A DNA stretch of 64,000 nucleotides, taken from the NCBI RefSeq assembly GCF_045063725.1, contig NZ_CP173695.1, one strand, 5' to 3'. The DNA comes from Sellimonas catena. Its GTDB lineage: Bacteria > Bacillota > Clostridia > Lachnospirales > Lachnospiraceae. A model generated the notes under the pieces. The model ran no database searches. It was not told where the DNA came from and worked only from the letters and a program-made list of their open reading frames with translations. A program made the position numbers and the translations under genes. Below are positions 52,388 to 61,772 of this stretch, piece after piece. Numbering within the stretch: position 1 is the first letter of the stretch; every line of letters starts with the position of its first letter.

Positions 52388-53608
52388 CTACTTTTCTGCA
52401 AATATTTTTACAAGTTCTACAATAATCTGTACCGCTTTTTCCATTCCTTCTACCGATACATGCTCCAGCGGTCCATGATATCCATGTCCTCCTGTTCCAA
52501 GATTCGGACAAGGAAGCCCTTTAAAAGAAAGCTTGCATCCATCCGTACCTCCCCTGATCGGGCAGATGACAGGCATGGCTCCTGCCAGCTCACATGCTTT
52601 TTTTGCATTTTCGATCAGATAAAAATGATCTTTTACAATACATTCCATGTTTTTATATTCATCTTTCAGTTCAAGGGAAACAGTTCCTTCACCCCAGATT
52701 TCATTCATGGATTTTTCAATATGCCGGAGTGTTTCCTTTCTTGCACGGAAACTTGTCTCATCATGGTCACGTACAATATACTCCATTACCGCATGGCTTT
52801 CATCTCCGTGAATGGTCAGAAGATGATAAAATCCTTCATAACCTTCTGTATATCTCGGCGTCTCATATTTTGGAAGCATCTGATTGATTTCTGCCGCCAG
52901 AAGTACCGCATTGATCATTACGTTTTTGGCTGATCCCGGATGGACACTTTTTCCTTCTACCGTAAACTTCGCTTCGCAGGCATTGAAATTCTGATACTGG
53001 ATTTCTCCTTCTCCATCTCCGTCCAGCGTATAAGCCACTTCGGCATCAAAGGCGTCAAAATCAAAGTATGCCGCCCCTGCTCCGCACTCCTCATCCGGAG
53101 TAAAGGCCACACTGATCTGTCCGTGCGGAATCTCCTCCTCAATGATGATTCGGAGCATCTCCATGATCTCAGCAATTCCGGCCTTATCATCCACTCCAAG
53201 AATGGTACGCCCGTCTGAAGTGATCAGGGTTCTTCCTTTCCACTCTTTCAGGTGAGGGAAATCCTCCGTACTGATTACCCGTCCGCATTCTTTCAGCTTT
53301 ACGTCTTCCCCATCGTAATTCTCGATACGGACCGGGGTGATTTCTCCTTCACAGAATTCGGATACAGTATCCATATGGGCGATAAACCCGATTTTCTTCC
53401 GGTTCTCGTATCCTTCCGTCGCTTTTAAGGTCCCATATACAAAACAATGGGCATCCAGTCTTGCGTCCTCTATTCCAAGCTCTTTCAGTTCCCGGACCAG
53501 AATTTCCGCAAGGTCAAACTGACATTTTGTTGTCGGTACACATTCCACATTCTCATCGCACGGTGTCTTTACGGTAATGTACCTCATAAGCCTCTCTTCT
53601 ACCTGCAT
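52388..53608 (-). CDS. pepT: Peptidase T, tripeptide aminopeptidase
   Basis: The start MQVEERLMRYITVKTPCDE at 53608 follows GGAAGGAG; the reading frame runs on upstream through the promoter region. The 406-residue protein has PepT hallmarks: GFIAHMDTVSEFCEGEI, GDGRTILGVDDKAGIAEIMEM, AFTPDEECGAGAAYFD, LDGDGEGEIQYQNFNA and a final TGGHGYHGPLEHVSVEGM with the metal His. It removes N-terminal residues from tripeptides in the cytoplasm. First gene of the pepT-yfcC-dipeptidase operon. Confidence 0.93.
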   Translation of the reverse strand: MQVEERLMRYITVKTPCDENVECVPTTKCQFDLAEILVRELKELGIEDARLDAHCFVYGTLKATEGYENRKKIGFIAHMDTVSEFCEGEITPVRIENYDGEDVKLKECGRVISTEDFPHLKEWKGRTLITSDGRTILGVDDKAGIAEIMEMLRIIIEEEIPHGQISVAFTPDEECGAGAAYFDFDAFDAEVAYTLDGDGEGEIQYQNFNACEAKFTVEGKSVHPGSAKNVMINAVLLAAEINQMLPKYETPRYTEGYEGFYHLLTIHGDESHAVMEYIVRDHDETSFRARKETLRHIEKSMNEIWGEGTVSLELKDEYKNMECIVKDHFYLIENAKKACELAGAMPVICPIRGGTDGCKLSFKGLPCPNLGTGGHGYHGPLEHVSVEGMEKAVQIIVELVKIFAEK

Positions 53609-53683
53609 CTTTTTTCTCCTTCCGTTTTTATCTGGAACTATTTTATAAGCTGAACGTATTTCCTGCAAATCTTCTTCGTTTTC

Positions 53684-53713
53684 TTGACACGAAAATTTTT
53701 CTCGTGATATTAT
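53684..53713 (+). promoter_or_regulatory. Promoter with operator in the spacer, ahead of the XRE regulator
   Basis: TTGACA at 53684-53689 and TATTAT at 53708-53713, spacer 18 bases. The inverted repeat CACGA (53688-53692)/TCGTG (53702-53706) sits within the spacer, a classic site for repressor binding. The region is shared with divergent pepT. Confidence 0.55.
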
Positions 53714-53729
53714 AGGCTCAGTCGAAAAA

Positions 53730-53781
53730 GCACAAAGATTCCTGCTTAATTTTTTCGGCGCCAAGCTCTTTGTGCATTTTT
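53730..53781 (+). terminator. Leader terminator-like hairpin before the XRE regulator gene
   Basis: Arms GCACAAAG (53730-53737) and CTTTGTGC (53768-53775) with a 30-base loop, followed by ATTTTT. It is in the untranslated leader, 36 bases before the start codon, so it may attenuate the regulator transcript. Confidence 0.5.
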
Positions 53782-53816
53782 CATAAAATAATCGATTATT
53801 ATGAAAGGTTTTTGAT

Positions 53817-54518
53817 ATGGATGTCAATAAAATCATCGGACAAAATATAAAAAAATATCGTACCGCCTATAATATGACTTTAAAAGAGATGTCCGATAAA
53901 CTCCATAAAAGCATCTCAACGATTTCCAAATATGAAAAAGGCGAGATTTCCCTGGATATGACAACGTTTCTTGAAACGGCAAAAATTCTCCGTATTTCAC
54001 CGTCTGCCCTTCTTTCCGGCACCTCGGTTCTTTCTAATGAGCATTCTGAGACTGATCATAATGCCGAGGTTATATATATGTATACATACAGCGGTTCTGA
54101 AAAGGAGATTGTCCGCAGCCTTATTGAACAGTATCCTCCGGTTTCTCCTGATGATCCTTACCGCGTTCATCTTTATAATGATGTCCGCGATTTTAAAAAT
54201 CCCGGAAGCTGCAGCGGCTTTTATACCGGAGACTACTCTGAAAACGGATTCCTCGGAACCTATATCCTTCACAACCAGATTTCTTCTACTGAGCATGTTA
54301 TGATTTCCTGCGTAAAAAATCTGGTCAACTCGAACCAGCAGCTTGGACTTGTCTCCGGACTTTCAAACTATACTATGCTCCCTGTTGTTTTTAAAACGGT
54401 TCTGTCCCGGAGCGAACTTACAGACAGAAAACATTTAATGGACCTTTTAACATTTTCCAGAGAAGACTTCCGGGAACTGAAGCAGTCACACTGTCTTGTG
54501 GTCCGTAATGTCAGATAA
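53817..54518 (+). CDS. XRE-family transcriptional regulator
   Basis: Protein of 233 residues. The N-terminal HTH reads IGQNIKKYRTAYNMTLKEMSDKLHKSISTISKYEKGEISLDM, a complete XRE motif. The remaining 165 residues form a sensor-like domain I do not recognise, with YTYSGSEKEIVRSLIEQYP and FYTGDYSENGFLGTYILHNQ. The divergent arrangement with pepT suggests it controls peptide use, or the downstream HAD and radical SAM genes. Confidence 0.85.
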   Translation: MDVNKIIGQNIKKYRTAYNMTLKEMSDKLHKSISTISKYEKGEISLDMTTFLETAKILRISPSALLSGTSVLSNEHSETDHNAEVIYMYTYSGSEKEIVRSLIEQYPPVSPDDPYRVHLYNDVRDFKNPGSCSGFYTGDYSENGFLGTYILHNQISSTEHVMISCVKNLVNSNQQLGLVSGLSNYTMLPVVFKTVLSRSELTDRKHLMDLLTFSREDFRELKQSHCLVVRNVR

Positions 54519-54531
54519 GGAGGAATTTGTC

Positions 54532-55302
54532 ATGATACGATTAATCGCCAGCGACCTTGACGGTACGCTTTTGAGAAACGGAGCGCAGGCTCTATCTCCG
54601 GAAGTTTTTGAACTGCTTCCTGCCCTCAGGAAAAAAGGCATTCATTTTGTCGCTGCAAGCGGCCGCCAGTACGCCAATATCCGCCGTCTCTTTGCGCCGC
54701 TTCAGGATGAAATTTCCTATGTTGCGGAAAACGGTTCTCTTTGTATGCATGAGGGAAAAATGGTTGCTTCCGGCCAGATTGACCGGGATCTTGCCAACGA
54801 AATTATTCTGGAAGCACGCCGTCAGCCGGACTGCTCGCTTCTTTATTCCAGCCCGGAAAAGTGCTACGTTGAAAAAGGAAATGACCGTCTTTACGACCAT
54901 ATTAAAAATCATGTCCACTATGATGTGGAGCTTGCAGATGATCTGACACAGCTGGATGCTCTGTGCCTGAAAGTTGCAATCTGTAACTTTGACGGTGCAG
55001 ACCGTTCGTTCGGATATTTCCGCGAAAAGTATCAGGATCGTATTAAAATTGTCACCTCCGGAAATATCTGGTTTGATTTTATTGCACCGAATGCAGATAA
55101 GGAAACCGGACTTGCGGCTATCGCCTCTGCTCTTGAAATCCGTCCGGAGGAATGTATGACGTTCGGCGATCAATATAATGATATTGAGATGCTTGCATTC
55201 ACTCCAAACAGCTATGCGATGGATACCTGTGCAAAAGGGGTGGAGCGCTACGCCGCACATCAGACTTCTTCGGTAGAAGAGGTCATCCGAACCCTTTTAT
55301 AA
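54532..55302 (+). CDS. HAD superfamily hydrolase, Cof type
   Basis: The start MIRLIASDLDGTLL at 54532 follows AAGGAGG. The 256-residue protein has HAD motifs: DLDGTLL (Asp8, Asp10), AASGRQYANI, a Lys in the CLKVAI strand and FGDQYNDIEMLAFTPNSYAM. The class IIB cap suggests sugar-phosphate or cofactor-phosphate substrates. 13 bases after the XRE gene. Confidence 0.91.
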   Translation: MIRLIASDLDGTLLRNGAQALSPEVFELLPALRKKGIHFVAASGRQYANIRRLFAPLQDEISYVAENGSLCMHEGKMVASGQIDRDLANEIILEARRQPDCSLLYSSPEKCYVEKGNDRLYDHIKNHVHYDVELADDLTQLDALCLKVAICNFDGADRSFGYFREKYQDRIKIVTSGNIWFDFIAPNADKETGLAAIASALEIRPEECMTFGDQYNDIEMLAFTPNSYAMDTCAKGVERYAAHQTSSVEEVIRTLL

Positions 55303-55350
55303 ACCTGTCTGCACAGTTACCGGAATTTGCAAAAAAGAGAGGAATATATT

Positions 55351-56295
55351 ATGACGACTGTACCGCATCCATCCTCAGGGATGGATTTGAAGCTCATGTA
55401 TCAGGACTGCACGCTCTGTCCCCGAATGTGCCATGCCGACCGGACCAGCAAGACCGGTTTCTGCAGATGTACCGATGAAATCACGGCGGCCAGAGCCGCC
55501 CTTCATTTCTGGGAAGAGCCATGTATCAGCGGATCCGGAGGAAGCGGAACTGTATTTTTCAGCGGCTGCACATTAAAATGCTGCTTTTGCCAGAATTATC
55601 AGATCAGTCAGGAGGGATTTGGGAAAAAGATTTCCACGGAAGAACTTGCCCGGATTTTTCTGGATCTTCAGGAACAGGGGGCAGAAAATATCAGTCTGGT
55701 CACTGCAGACCAGTACCTGCCGTCTGTCGTTTCTGCATTAGATCTGGTTAAAGGCCGGATCCGGGTTCCTGTTGTCTATAACTGCAGCGGCTATGAACGG
55801 TTGGAAAGCCTTCAGCTTCTCTCCGGTTATATTGATATTTTTCTTCCGGATCTGAAATACTATGATACAGGCATTGCGCAGAAATATTCCCGTGCAGGAG
55901 ATTATTTTTTCTATGCATCCAGGGCCATTCCGGAAATGATCCGCCAGACCGGCATTCCCCGGTTTAACCAGCAGGGAGTTCTGGAGAAAGGCGTCATTGT
56001 GCGCCATATGGTTCTTCCGGGACAAAAAGCTGATTCGATCCGTCTTCTGCACTGGATGGCGGACCATCTGGAAAAGGGCAGCTTCCTTTTAAGCCTGATG
56101 AGCCAGTATACACCTTTTTACCACGCATCCGATTATCCGGAAATCAACCGGCGGATCACAACATACGAATACGAAAAGGTTCTGGACGAGGCCGTCCGCC
56201 TCGGACTGACTGACGGATATATGCAGGAAAAATCCAGCGCAAAGGAGGAGTACACTCCTGCTTTTAATCTGGAAGGAATAGAAAGGAGAATCTAA
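55351..56295 (+). CDS. Radical SAM protein, PflA-like (COG1313)
   Basis: The start MTTVPHPSSGMD at 55351 follows AGAGAGGAA. Residues 18-45 hold an extra Cys cluster (CTLCPRMCHADRTSKTGFCRC), then the radical SAM motif GCTLKCCFCQNYQIS near 80 and VTADQYLPSV. C-terminal conserved IRHMVLPGQKADSIRLLHWM and MSQYTPFYHA. Members activate unknown glycyl-radical-like or other partners. Co-transcribed with DUF308 gene, with no gap. Confidence 0.88.
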   Translation: MTTVPHPSSGMDLKLMYQDCTLCPRMCHADRTSKTGFCRCTDEITAARAALHFWEEPCISGSGGSGTVFFSGCTLKCCFCQNYQISQEGFGKKISTEELARIFLDLQEQGAENISLVTADQYLPSVVSALDLVKGRIRVPVVYNCSGYERLESLQLLSGYIDIFLPDLKYYDTGIAQKYSRAGDYFFYASRAIPEMIRQTGIPRFNQQGVLEKGVIVRHMVLPGQKADSIRLLHWMADHLEKGSFLLSLMSQYTPFYHASDYPEINRRITTYEYEKVLDEAVRLGLTDGYMQEKSSAKEEYTPAFNLEGIERRI

Positions 56296-56844
56296 ATGAA
56301 ATATAAACATTCCGGAGACGAGTATACGCTCCATTTCAGCCACAACATACTGGCGTTTCTCTATGTTGTACTTGGAATTGTACTTTTGATCAAGCCAACC
56401 GAACTGACCCGTCTGTTCTGCATCTTTCTCGGCATTGCAGCTCTGCTTTACGGCGGAATCAGACTGTTCTCCTATCTGCGCAGAAAAGAATATGAATCCG
56501 CCTTTCAGATGGATCTGATTCTTGGCGTGATTCTGATTGTCGTCGGAGTCGTCTGCCTGGTACAGCCGCGGATTATTCTTTCCATTCTGCCATTTGTCCT
56601 TGGGATCATTATTCTGCTGGATGCCATCGGAATCCTTCAGCGGTCACTTCGACTGCGGAGACTTGACTATGACGGATGGTGGATTTCCCTGATTCTGGCA
56701 CTGGTGCTGGCACTTTTCGGACTTATTCTGATTGCCAATCCGTTTGAGACGACGATTCTCTTTGTCCGTTTTCTCGGATTTACACTGCTGGCAGACGGAT
56801 GCTTCGATCTGTGGGGAATTTATCTGTATCGAAAATATCTCTAA
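56296..56844 (+). CDS. HdeD/DUF308 family membrane protein
   Basis: Protein of 182 residues with six hydrophobic segments arranged in three pairs, each pair with a G-x-hydrophobic-L-x-x-P pattern (VLGIVLLIKPTEL, VGVVCLVQPRIIL, LFGLILIANPFET). This triple repeat is the DUF308/HdeD fold. Related to acid-stress HdeD, but general role unknown. The start is directly at the end of the radical SAM gene, coupled translation is likely. Confidence 0.88.
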   Translation: MKYKHSGDEYTLHFSHNILAFLYVVLGIVLLIKPTELTRLFCIFLGIAALLYGGIRLFSYLRRKEYESAFQMDLILGVILIVVGVVCLVQPRIILSILPFVLGIIILLDAIGILQRSLRLRRLDYDGWWISLILALVLALFGLILIANPFETTILFVRFLGFTLLADGCFDLWGIYLYRKYL

Positions 56845-56906
56845 TTTGAAATATTCTGAAACTTTAGAACGATTTGAAATTCGGGACAGTTTCTCATCAC
56901 AATAGA

Positions 56907-56971
56907 AAAACAGAGGTGCGGACTTCTTCGTACGGGTATTACGTACAGAAAAGCTCCGGCACCTCTGTTTT
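56907..56971. terminator. Bidirectional terminator with inner hairpin
   Basis: Arms AAAACAGAGGTGC and GCACCTCTGTTTT form a 13-bp perfect stem with a loop that itself holds GTACG/CGTAC. T-rich on both sides; separates convergent genes. Confidence 0.87.
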
Positions 56972-57011
56972 CTATTTTTGATTTGCTGAGTTTATTGTTC
57001 TATTTTGCGGT

Positions 57012-57884
57012 TTATCCTACTGTGATCGTGTAGGATTTCTCAAAGATTCTGCCCGGTTCCAGCATATTTCCCCATTCTCTTTCTTCCAGCTTCTTACTGA
57101 AGTCCGCCCGGTCGCATCTTCCGTACCACGGTTCTATGCAGACAAACGGAGCCTTGCCGCCTTTCGGGGCCCAGATTCCAAAGAGCGGTGCGTCAAACTC
57201 AACTGTCACATAGGCATTTCCTTCCGGATCTACAAGAGCTACGTTGTGTGCCTGGTCGTTTTCAATAACCAGCGCGTCTCTTGAAAACAGGTCTTCTGCG
57301 ATCTGCATTTCTCCATTTTCCAGCTGATATTCGGCCTTTTCCTCTGTCAGAAGGCCGCCCTCTCCGATGAGGCTGGAGACCACCGGACCTTCCGCGTCAA
57401 AACGCAGCCGGTAATCCGTCTGTTTTCCCTTCCCGGAAATCGGGCAGACAAACGCCGGATGGCCGCCGATGGAAAAATACATTGTCTTCTCATTTGTATT
57501 TTCCACTTTCCACATCACTTTCACACTTCTGCCTTCCAGTCTGTAACCAATGGACAGGCAGAAATCAAACGGATACTTTTCCTTTGTTTCCGGCGTTTCA
57601 TGCAGCTCAAACCAGATTTCATTTTCCGCTTCTTCCGTCACAGTAAAATCCATATCCCTGGCAAAGCCATGCTGCGACATCGAATACGTCTTTCCCTCAT
57701 AGATACTCTCCTTATCCCGGTAGTTTCCAACCAGAGGGAAAAGCACCGGGGACGTCCGTTTCCAGAAAGCCGGATCCGCATCCCACAGATACTCCTGTCC
57801 GGTCTGATTGTCCTTTAAAGACCTCATCTCCGCTCCATGAGAAGCGATTTCCAGTGTCAGTTCTTCATTTTTCAAACAAAACAT
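57012..57884 (-). CDS. Aldose 1-epimerase family protein, LacX type
   Basis: Protein of 290 residues. SHGAEMRSLKDNQTGQEYLWDADPAFWKRTSPVLFPLVG is the LacX/YihR-type opening; SMSQHGFARDMDFTV, FSIGGHPAFVCPI (catalytic His region) and the late IEPWYGRCD complete the mutarotase-like fold. It interconverts sugar anomers; the substrate is not clear. The start has AAAGGAGGAAC. The upstream DNA borders the second mobile element, so its promoter may have been altered by the insertion. Confidence 0.9.
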   Translation of the reverse strand: MFCLKNEELTLEIASHGAEMRSLKDNQTGQEYLWDADPAFWKRTSPVLFPLVGNYRDKESIYEGKTYSMSQHGFARDMDFTVTEEAENEIWFELHETPETKEKYPFDFCLSIGYRLEGRSVKVMWKVENTNEKTMYFSIGGHPAFVCPISGKGKQTDYRLRFDAEGPVVSSLIGEGGLLTEEKAEYQLENGEMQIAEDLFSRDALVIENDQAHNVALVDPEGNAYVTVEFDAPLFGIWAPKGGKAPFVCIEPWYGRCDRADFSKKLEEREWGNMLEPGRIFEKSYTITVG

Positions 57885-58004
57885 AGACTGTTCCTCCTTT
57901 TACCGGTCACGACAGACCTGAAAAATATAAAACTTCAGGCTGATGCCCTGCATCCCCCGTCTAGCAAGGCATTTCCATATACTGTGCCCCTTAATACACC
58001 ACTA

Positions 58005-59147
58005 CTACACCACTTTTCCTATCAACGCCATCTCTTCCTTTAAGGTATGCTCTTCCACATGACAATACAGATCCATTGTCATCTGCAGGGAATTATGCCC
58101 CAGAATCTTCTGTAATGTTTTGGGACGCATGCCTTTTTCAATAGCTTTCGTAGCGAACGTGTGCCGTAAACCATGCGGGGTGAAGGGTTCAAAATTCAGA
58201 TCCGGATACTTTCTGTTTATTTTTTTAATCAGATAACGAAGAGCTCCTCTGATATTTGCCTCATTGATAGGATTGTTTGTCTTGCTGCAAAACACAAGGT
58301 TTTCCATTCCGATGCGGGGATTATGGCGAACGGCAATACGCTCTTTTCGCAATTTCATTTCCTGAAAAACATCCCGGACTTCTACTGTCATCGGAATCAT
58401 TCTCTTCCCGGCTTTTGTTTTCGGCTGATGAAATTCATATATAGCTTTCCCGTCTTCCGGCAGATAACACAGTGTTTTATCTACCAGTATTGTGCCATTT
58501 TCCATATCAATACAATCCCAGGTTAGTCCGAGGATTTCTCCCATACGCATTCCGGTTCCCAGAGCGACCACAAAAAACGGATACAGCTGCCCGCCTTTAG
58601 ACTCTTCCAGGATAATATTTATTTCCGCATCGCTGAGAATTCGCTTTTCTTCTTTATATTCATTTTCGATAATCGGATTTATGCCGACTGCAATATTTTT
58701 ATGTAGAAGATCCGCTTCCACAGCCCTGTTGAGCATATCTACAAGAAGCGCTTTGCAATCGCACCGCATGGCGTCTGTAGCCAGCTGATTAAATGCATCC
58801 TGAAGTATGATCAGATTTAATCTGGTCAGCTTTCTCCAGCCCAGGCTCTCACGAAGGCGGTTGTATTGGATTGCATAGGTCCTTTTTGTTGTATCTCTGC
58901 AATGTTTCTTACATGTTGTGATCCATTTTTCATACCATTCATCCAGGGTCATACCGGTCGAAATTACGTTGAGCTGTTTATCATCGTTGAACTGCTCTTC
59001 CCGCAACTTCTTTGTGATTTCTGTCACTGTAGAGGCGTACAGCGTCTGGCGCTTTCCGAATCTGTTCGTAAATCTGGCCTGATATATTCCATCCTTCCTT
59101 TGTGTGATTCCTTTTCCAAGTTCTTTCCCGTTCAATGATTTTCCCAT
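58005..59147 (-). CDS. int: Tyrosine recombinase/integrase, Tn916 type
   Basis: Protein of 380 residues: an N-terminal Tn916-like AP2/DNA-binding region (GITQRKDGIYQARFTNRFGKR), a core-binding SAM-like domain (about 65-160) and the catalytic domain with the R-K-H-R-H-Y set: GTGMRMGEIL, TKAGKRMIP, PHGLRHTFA, LGHNSLQMT and a Tyr in MDLYCHV. Full length and intact. It lies 92 bases after the excisionase gene in the same direction. Confidence 0.93.
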   Translation of the reverse strand: MGKSLNGKELGKGITQRKDGIYQARFTNRFGKRQTLYASTVTEITKKLREEQFNDDKQLNVISTGMTLDEWYEKWITTCKKHCRDTTKRTYAIQYNRLRESLGWRKLTRLNLIILQDAFNQLATDAMRCDCKALLVDMLNRAVEADLLHKNIAVGINPIIENEYKEEKRILSDAEINIILEESKGGQLYPFFVVALGTGMRMGEILGLTWDCIDMENGTILVDKTLCYLPEDGKAIYEFHQPKTKAGKRMIPMTVEVRDVFQEMKLRKERIAVRHNPRIGMENLVFCSKTNNPINEANIRGALRYLIKKINRKYPDLNFEPFTPHGLRHTFATKAIEKGMRPKTLQKILGHNSLQMTMDLYCHVEEHTLKEEMALIGKVV

Positions 59148-59239
59148 AAATATTTCCTTTCTTCACATTGAACAGGAACCTGTTTACCCATACTTTACTA
59201 TACCACAGGTTCCTGTTTATTTGTTTAAATCCGCGATAT

Positions 59240-59440
59240 TTATGCCGTATTTTTTTCAAGCCATCTGTCCAGTTCTTTTTTATTAGCATACCATCTGTTC
59301 CCGATCTGAACGCCAAAGCCATTATTCCCTCTTACCAGTTCCCTGGCTTTCGTCTGCCCGATTCCAAGATAAAGACAAATTTCCTTAATATTCAATAATT
59401 GCTTTTCTATTTTTCTTTCCCTTACTGGGATATTGGTCAT
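59240..59440 (-). CDS. xis: Excisionase, Tn916 Xis type
   Basis: Protein of 66 residues with MerR-like winged helix: LLNIKEICLYLGIGQTKARELV followed by GFGVQIGNRWYANKKELDRWL. This is a close match to Tn916-type Xis. It bends DNA at the element ends and pushes integrase towards excision. Start has GAAGGAGATA. Confidence 0.92.
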   Translation of the reverse strand: MTNIPVRERKIEKQLLNIKEICLYLGIGQTKARELVRGNNGFGVQIGNRWYANKKELDRWLEKNTA

Positions 59441-59518
59441 AAATATATCTCCTTCCCTCCTGAAAAATACCTGACAGGAAGAAGCCGTCTTAATACATTA
59501 TACTTTCAGACACTTCCC

Positions 59519-59669
59519 AGGCAGTCTTCAGGCAATTTACAAACTTCAATTTTGCTTTATTTTTCAGGGTTTAGGCAGTTCAGGCGGTTTATTTTCACTC
59601 TTTAGAGAAAAATAAATTATAAAATAAAAAGTAATTCCTTTTTACCCACCTGGAATGCCTGAAACGCCT
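59519..59669. repeat. AGGC-pair repeats after the helicase gene, candidate origin
   Basis: Paired AGGC boxes occur at 59519 and 59530, 59573 and 59582, and inverted (GCCT) at 59657 and 59666, each pair linked by TTCA or TTTCA. They lie in the 242-base gap between the excisionase start and the helicase stop. Same position relative to the helicase gene as the GTAC cluster in the first element. Confidence 0.5.
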
Positions 59670-59682
59670 GGATTATTTTTCA

Positions 59683-61050
59683 CTACTCTGTACGGATTGC
59701 CACATGGATCCCACGGAACCCGCGTACTGTCTTCCCGTTGTTCCCGGGAAGATTCTTATCATAAGTCAGCCCCAGCGGCTGTGCATTCTCATTCAGATAC
59801 TTCTTAAAGGTATTCTCTGCCCTGGGTCTTTCCAGATTATCTTCGCACCACTTGCGATAGGCAAAATAGAGCTGTCTGGAGCTGGCATAGGTTCCTTCTG
59901 CCCTTCTCACGTATCCGGAAGAATTCAGAAACGAAATGATGTTATTCTCATTTTCCATTAGATCCTTCAGGTTCTTCTTTGCCCGGTCGCTGATGCTGAA
60001 TTCAAATCCGTTCCGAATCAGCCTGTGAAGCCCTTCCAGACACCACAGCGCGATTCCTTCTGCCTCCCGGATCAGTTTGTCCCCCAGATACCGGTCGTCC
60101 TTCCGGTCAGCAGGACGCTCTTTCGTCGTCAGGAGAATTTGTCTGCGGTAGAATCCATAGGACTGATCATGGAGGGATTTCAGTGAACCATTACCAAAGC
60201 AGATAATGCGCACATACAAAATCCCCTGTACACTCTGTTTCCCTTTTCTTTCCAGATCAATCTTATCCTCCATCGTGACGATGCTTTTAATATTGTTTGT
60301 GGAAGGCAGGGCTTCTGTCCTCATATCATCATCCATGAACAGAAGTTTTCCTTCCTGGTCGGCACGGTTAAACCGGTCATTCTCTAGTTTTTGAATGCTC
60401 CCTGTATTCATGTTGTCTCCTAGAATAGCCCGCAGCACCCGTCCGATCCGGCTTTTCCCTTCACCGCCTTTTCCAATCATAAGAAGCATTTTCTGACCGC
60501 GGTTGCTGGGGATCATCACATAACCCATGAATTCCTGAAGTACCGGAATATCCTCTTTTTCCAACAGGTCATCCAGAAAAGCCAGCCATTTCTCCGGCGC
60601 CGGAGCGCCCGGATTATATCTGACAGGGAGCCGGTTCATTGTCCATTCTTTTTCTTCTGAAAAATATCCTGCCAGATGATACGTCCCGTTGTGGAAATGA
60701 ATCCTGTCTTCCCTGATTGGCGGCCTTTCACACTGACACATTAATTTCAGCGTGTTTAGGATACGCTCTACAGTTTTGGCAACATTGGTTTTCTGATAAG
60801 GCCGGATCTCATCTAAAATTTCTTTTCGGGCGGTTTCATCTTCAATCTCACCATCCAGATCATAAAGCCTGCCGTGAATACATTTCCGTTCTTTCTTCCG
60901 GAGCAGATATTCACAGAGAGCAATCTCATCAATCTTATTTCCATCGAACCAGTCCGCAAATTCGGATGACTCCGCAGTGTCCGTTTTACCTAGAAGTGTT
61001 TTCAGAGCTTCCAGCTGTTCCGGTTTCAGGCTTTTGAAGTCTTCCTGCAT
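59683..61050 (-). CDS. P4-type SF3 helicase/replication protein
   Basis: The start MQEDFKSLKPEQLEALK at 61050 follows AGGAGATTAC. The 455-residue protein shares the layout and motifs of the protein at 36070-37371: EFADWFDGNKIDEIALCEYLL, Walker A MIGKGGEGKSRIG near 190, LLFMDDDMR, CFGNGSLKSLHDQSYGFYRRQI. Overlaps the primase gene by 65 bases. Presumably replicates the element. Confidence 0.88.
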   Translation of the reverse strand: MQEDFKSLKPEQLEALKTLLGKTDTAESSEFADWFDGNKIDEIALCEYLLRKKERKCIHGRLYDLDGEIEDETARKEILDEIRPYQKTNVAKTVERILNTLKLMCQCERPPIREDRIHFHNGTYHLAGYFSEEKEWTMNRLPVRYNPGAPAPEKWLAFLDDLLEKEDIPVLQEFMGYVMIPSNRGQKMLLMIGKGGEGKSRIGRVLRAILGDNMNTGSIQKLENDRFNRADQEGKLLFMDDDMRTEALPSTNNIKSIVTMEDKIDLERKGKQSVQGILYVRIICFGNGSLKSLHDQSYGFYRRQILLTTKERPADRKDDRYLGDKLIREAEGIALWCLEGLHRLIRNGFEFSISDRAKKNLKDLMENENNIISFLNSSGYVRRAEGTYASSRQLYFAYRKWCEDNLERPRAENTFKKYLNENAQPLGLTYDKNLPGNNGKTVRGFRGIHVAIRTE

Positions 61051-61609
61051 ACCCCGTAATCTCCTTTCCGGCGGACAACAGCAGTTCCACCCGTTTTTCC
61101 AGCGGTGAATACAACAGGACATCCATCAGATACTCAACTCTGGTCAGCCTGTCCAGAGCTTCACAGAATCTGGAAACCCATTCTTCATCCGGTCTCTTTG
61201 GTGCATAAAGTTCTTTCCAAAACTGAAGCTGCTCCCGATACTGCCCGAGAATAGAAAAACAGATCCGTTCCAGTTTCCCGTAATTCCGCTCCAGTGATGC
61301 TGTTGTCACAATCCTTTTGCATTTTCCTCTGTCCGGCGGACGCTGTACCTCATACCGGACTCCGAAATCCTTTGCCAATTTCTCGGCAGCTTGCCGGACA
61401 GATAATCCAAAATATGCAGCTGTAAAATCAATCACATCTCCGTCCGCCTGGCAACCAAAACAATGAAACCTCTGATCCAGTTTCATACTGGGATGTCTGT
61501 CTCTGTGGAACGGACAGCATGCCATTCCATTTTTCGTCACCTTGATCCCGTAATATTCAGCTGCCTGCCTTGCCGTTACAGTGTTTTTGACTGCTTCAAA
61601 TACGTTCAT
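60986..61609 (-). CDS. CHC2 zinc-finger primase protein
   Basis: The start MNVFEAVKNTVTARQ at 61609 follows GAAAGGAAGG. The 207-residue protein has CHC2 zinc finger CCPFHRDRHPSMKL ... FHCFGCQADGDVIDF. Homologous over its length with the protein at 35469-36098. First gene of the element operon; two direct repeats lie upstream. Confidence 0.88.
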   Translation of the reverse strand: MNVFEAVKNTVTARQAAEYYGIKVTKNGMACCPFHRDRHPSMKLDQRFHCFGCQADGDVIDFTAAYFGLSVRQAAEKLAKDFGVRYEVQRPPDRGKCKRIVTTASLERNYGKLERICFSILGQYREQLQFWKELYAPKRPDEEWVSRFCEALDRLTRVEYLMDVLLYSPLEKRVELLLSAGKEITGYAGRLQKPETGTAGSSENTSR

Positions 61610-61655
61610 TTCATATCCCTTCCTTTCATTTATCGACAGTCTCTGAAAGGAAAAA

Positions 61656-61702
61656 AATATTTTTCCCTTCACTTAACCCAACGGGGAGGGGGAATTTTAC
61701 AA
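61656..61702. repeat. 47-bp direct repeat upstream of the primase gene, copy 1
   Basis: Begins AAATATTTTTCCCTTCACTT and ends TTTTACAA, with a G-rich middle that differs from copy 2 at 61773-61820. It lies 47 bases upstream of the primase start. Confidence 0.7.
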
Positions 61703-61772
61703 GGTGAACTCAAATTTCTTAATTATTTTTTTACGATACAGGAATCAAATATGATCCTCGCTTTTGTCACCC

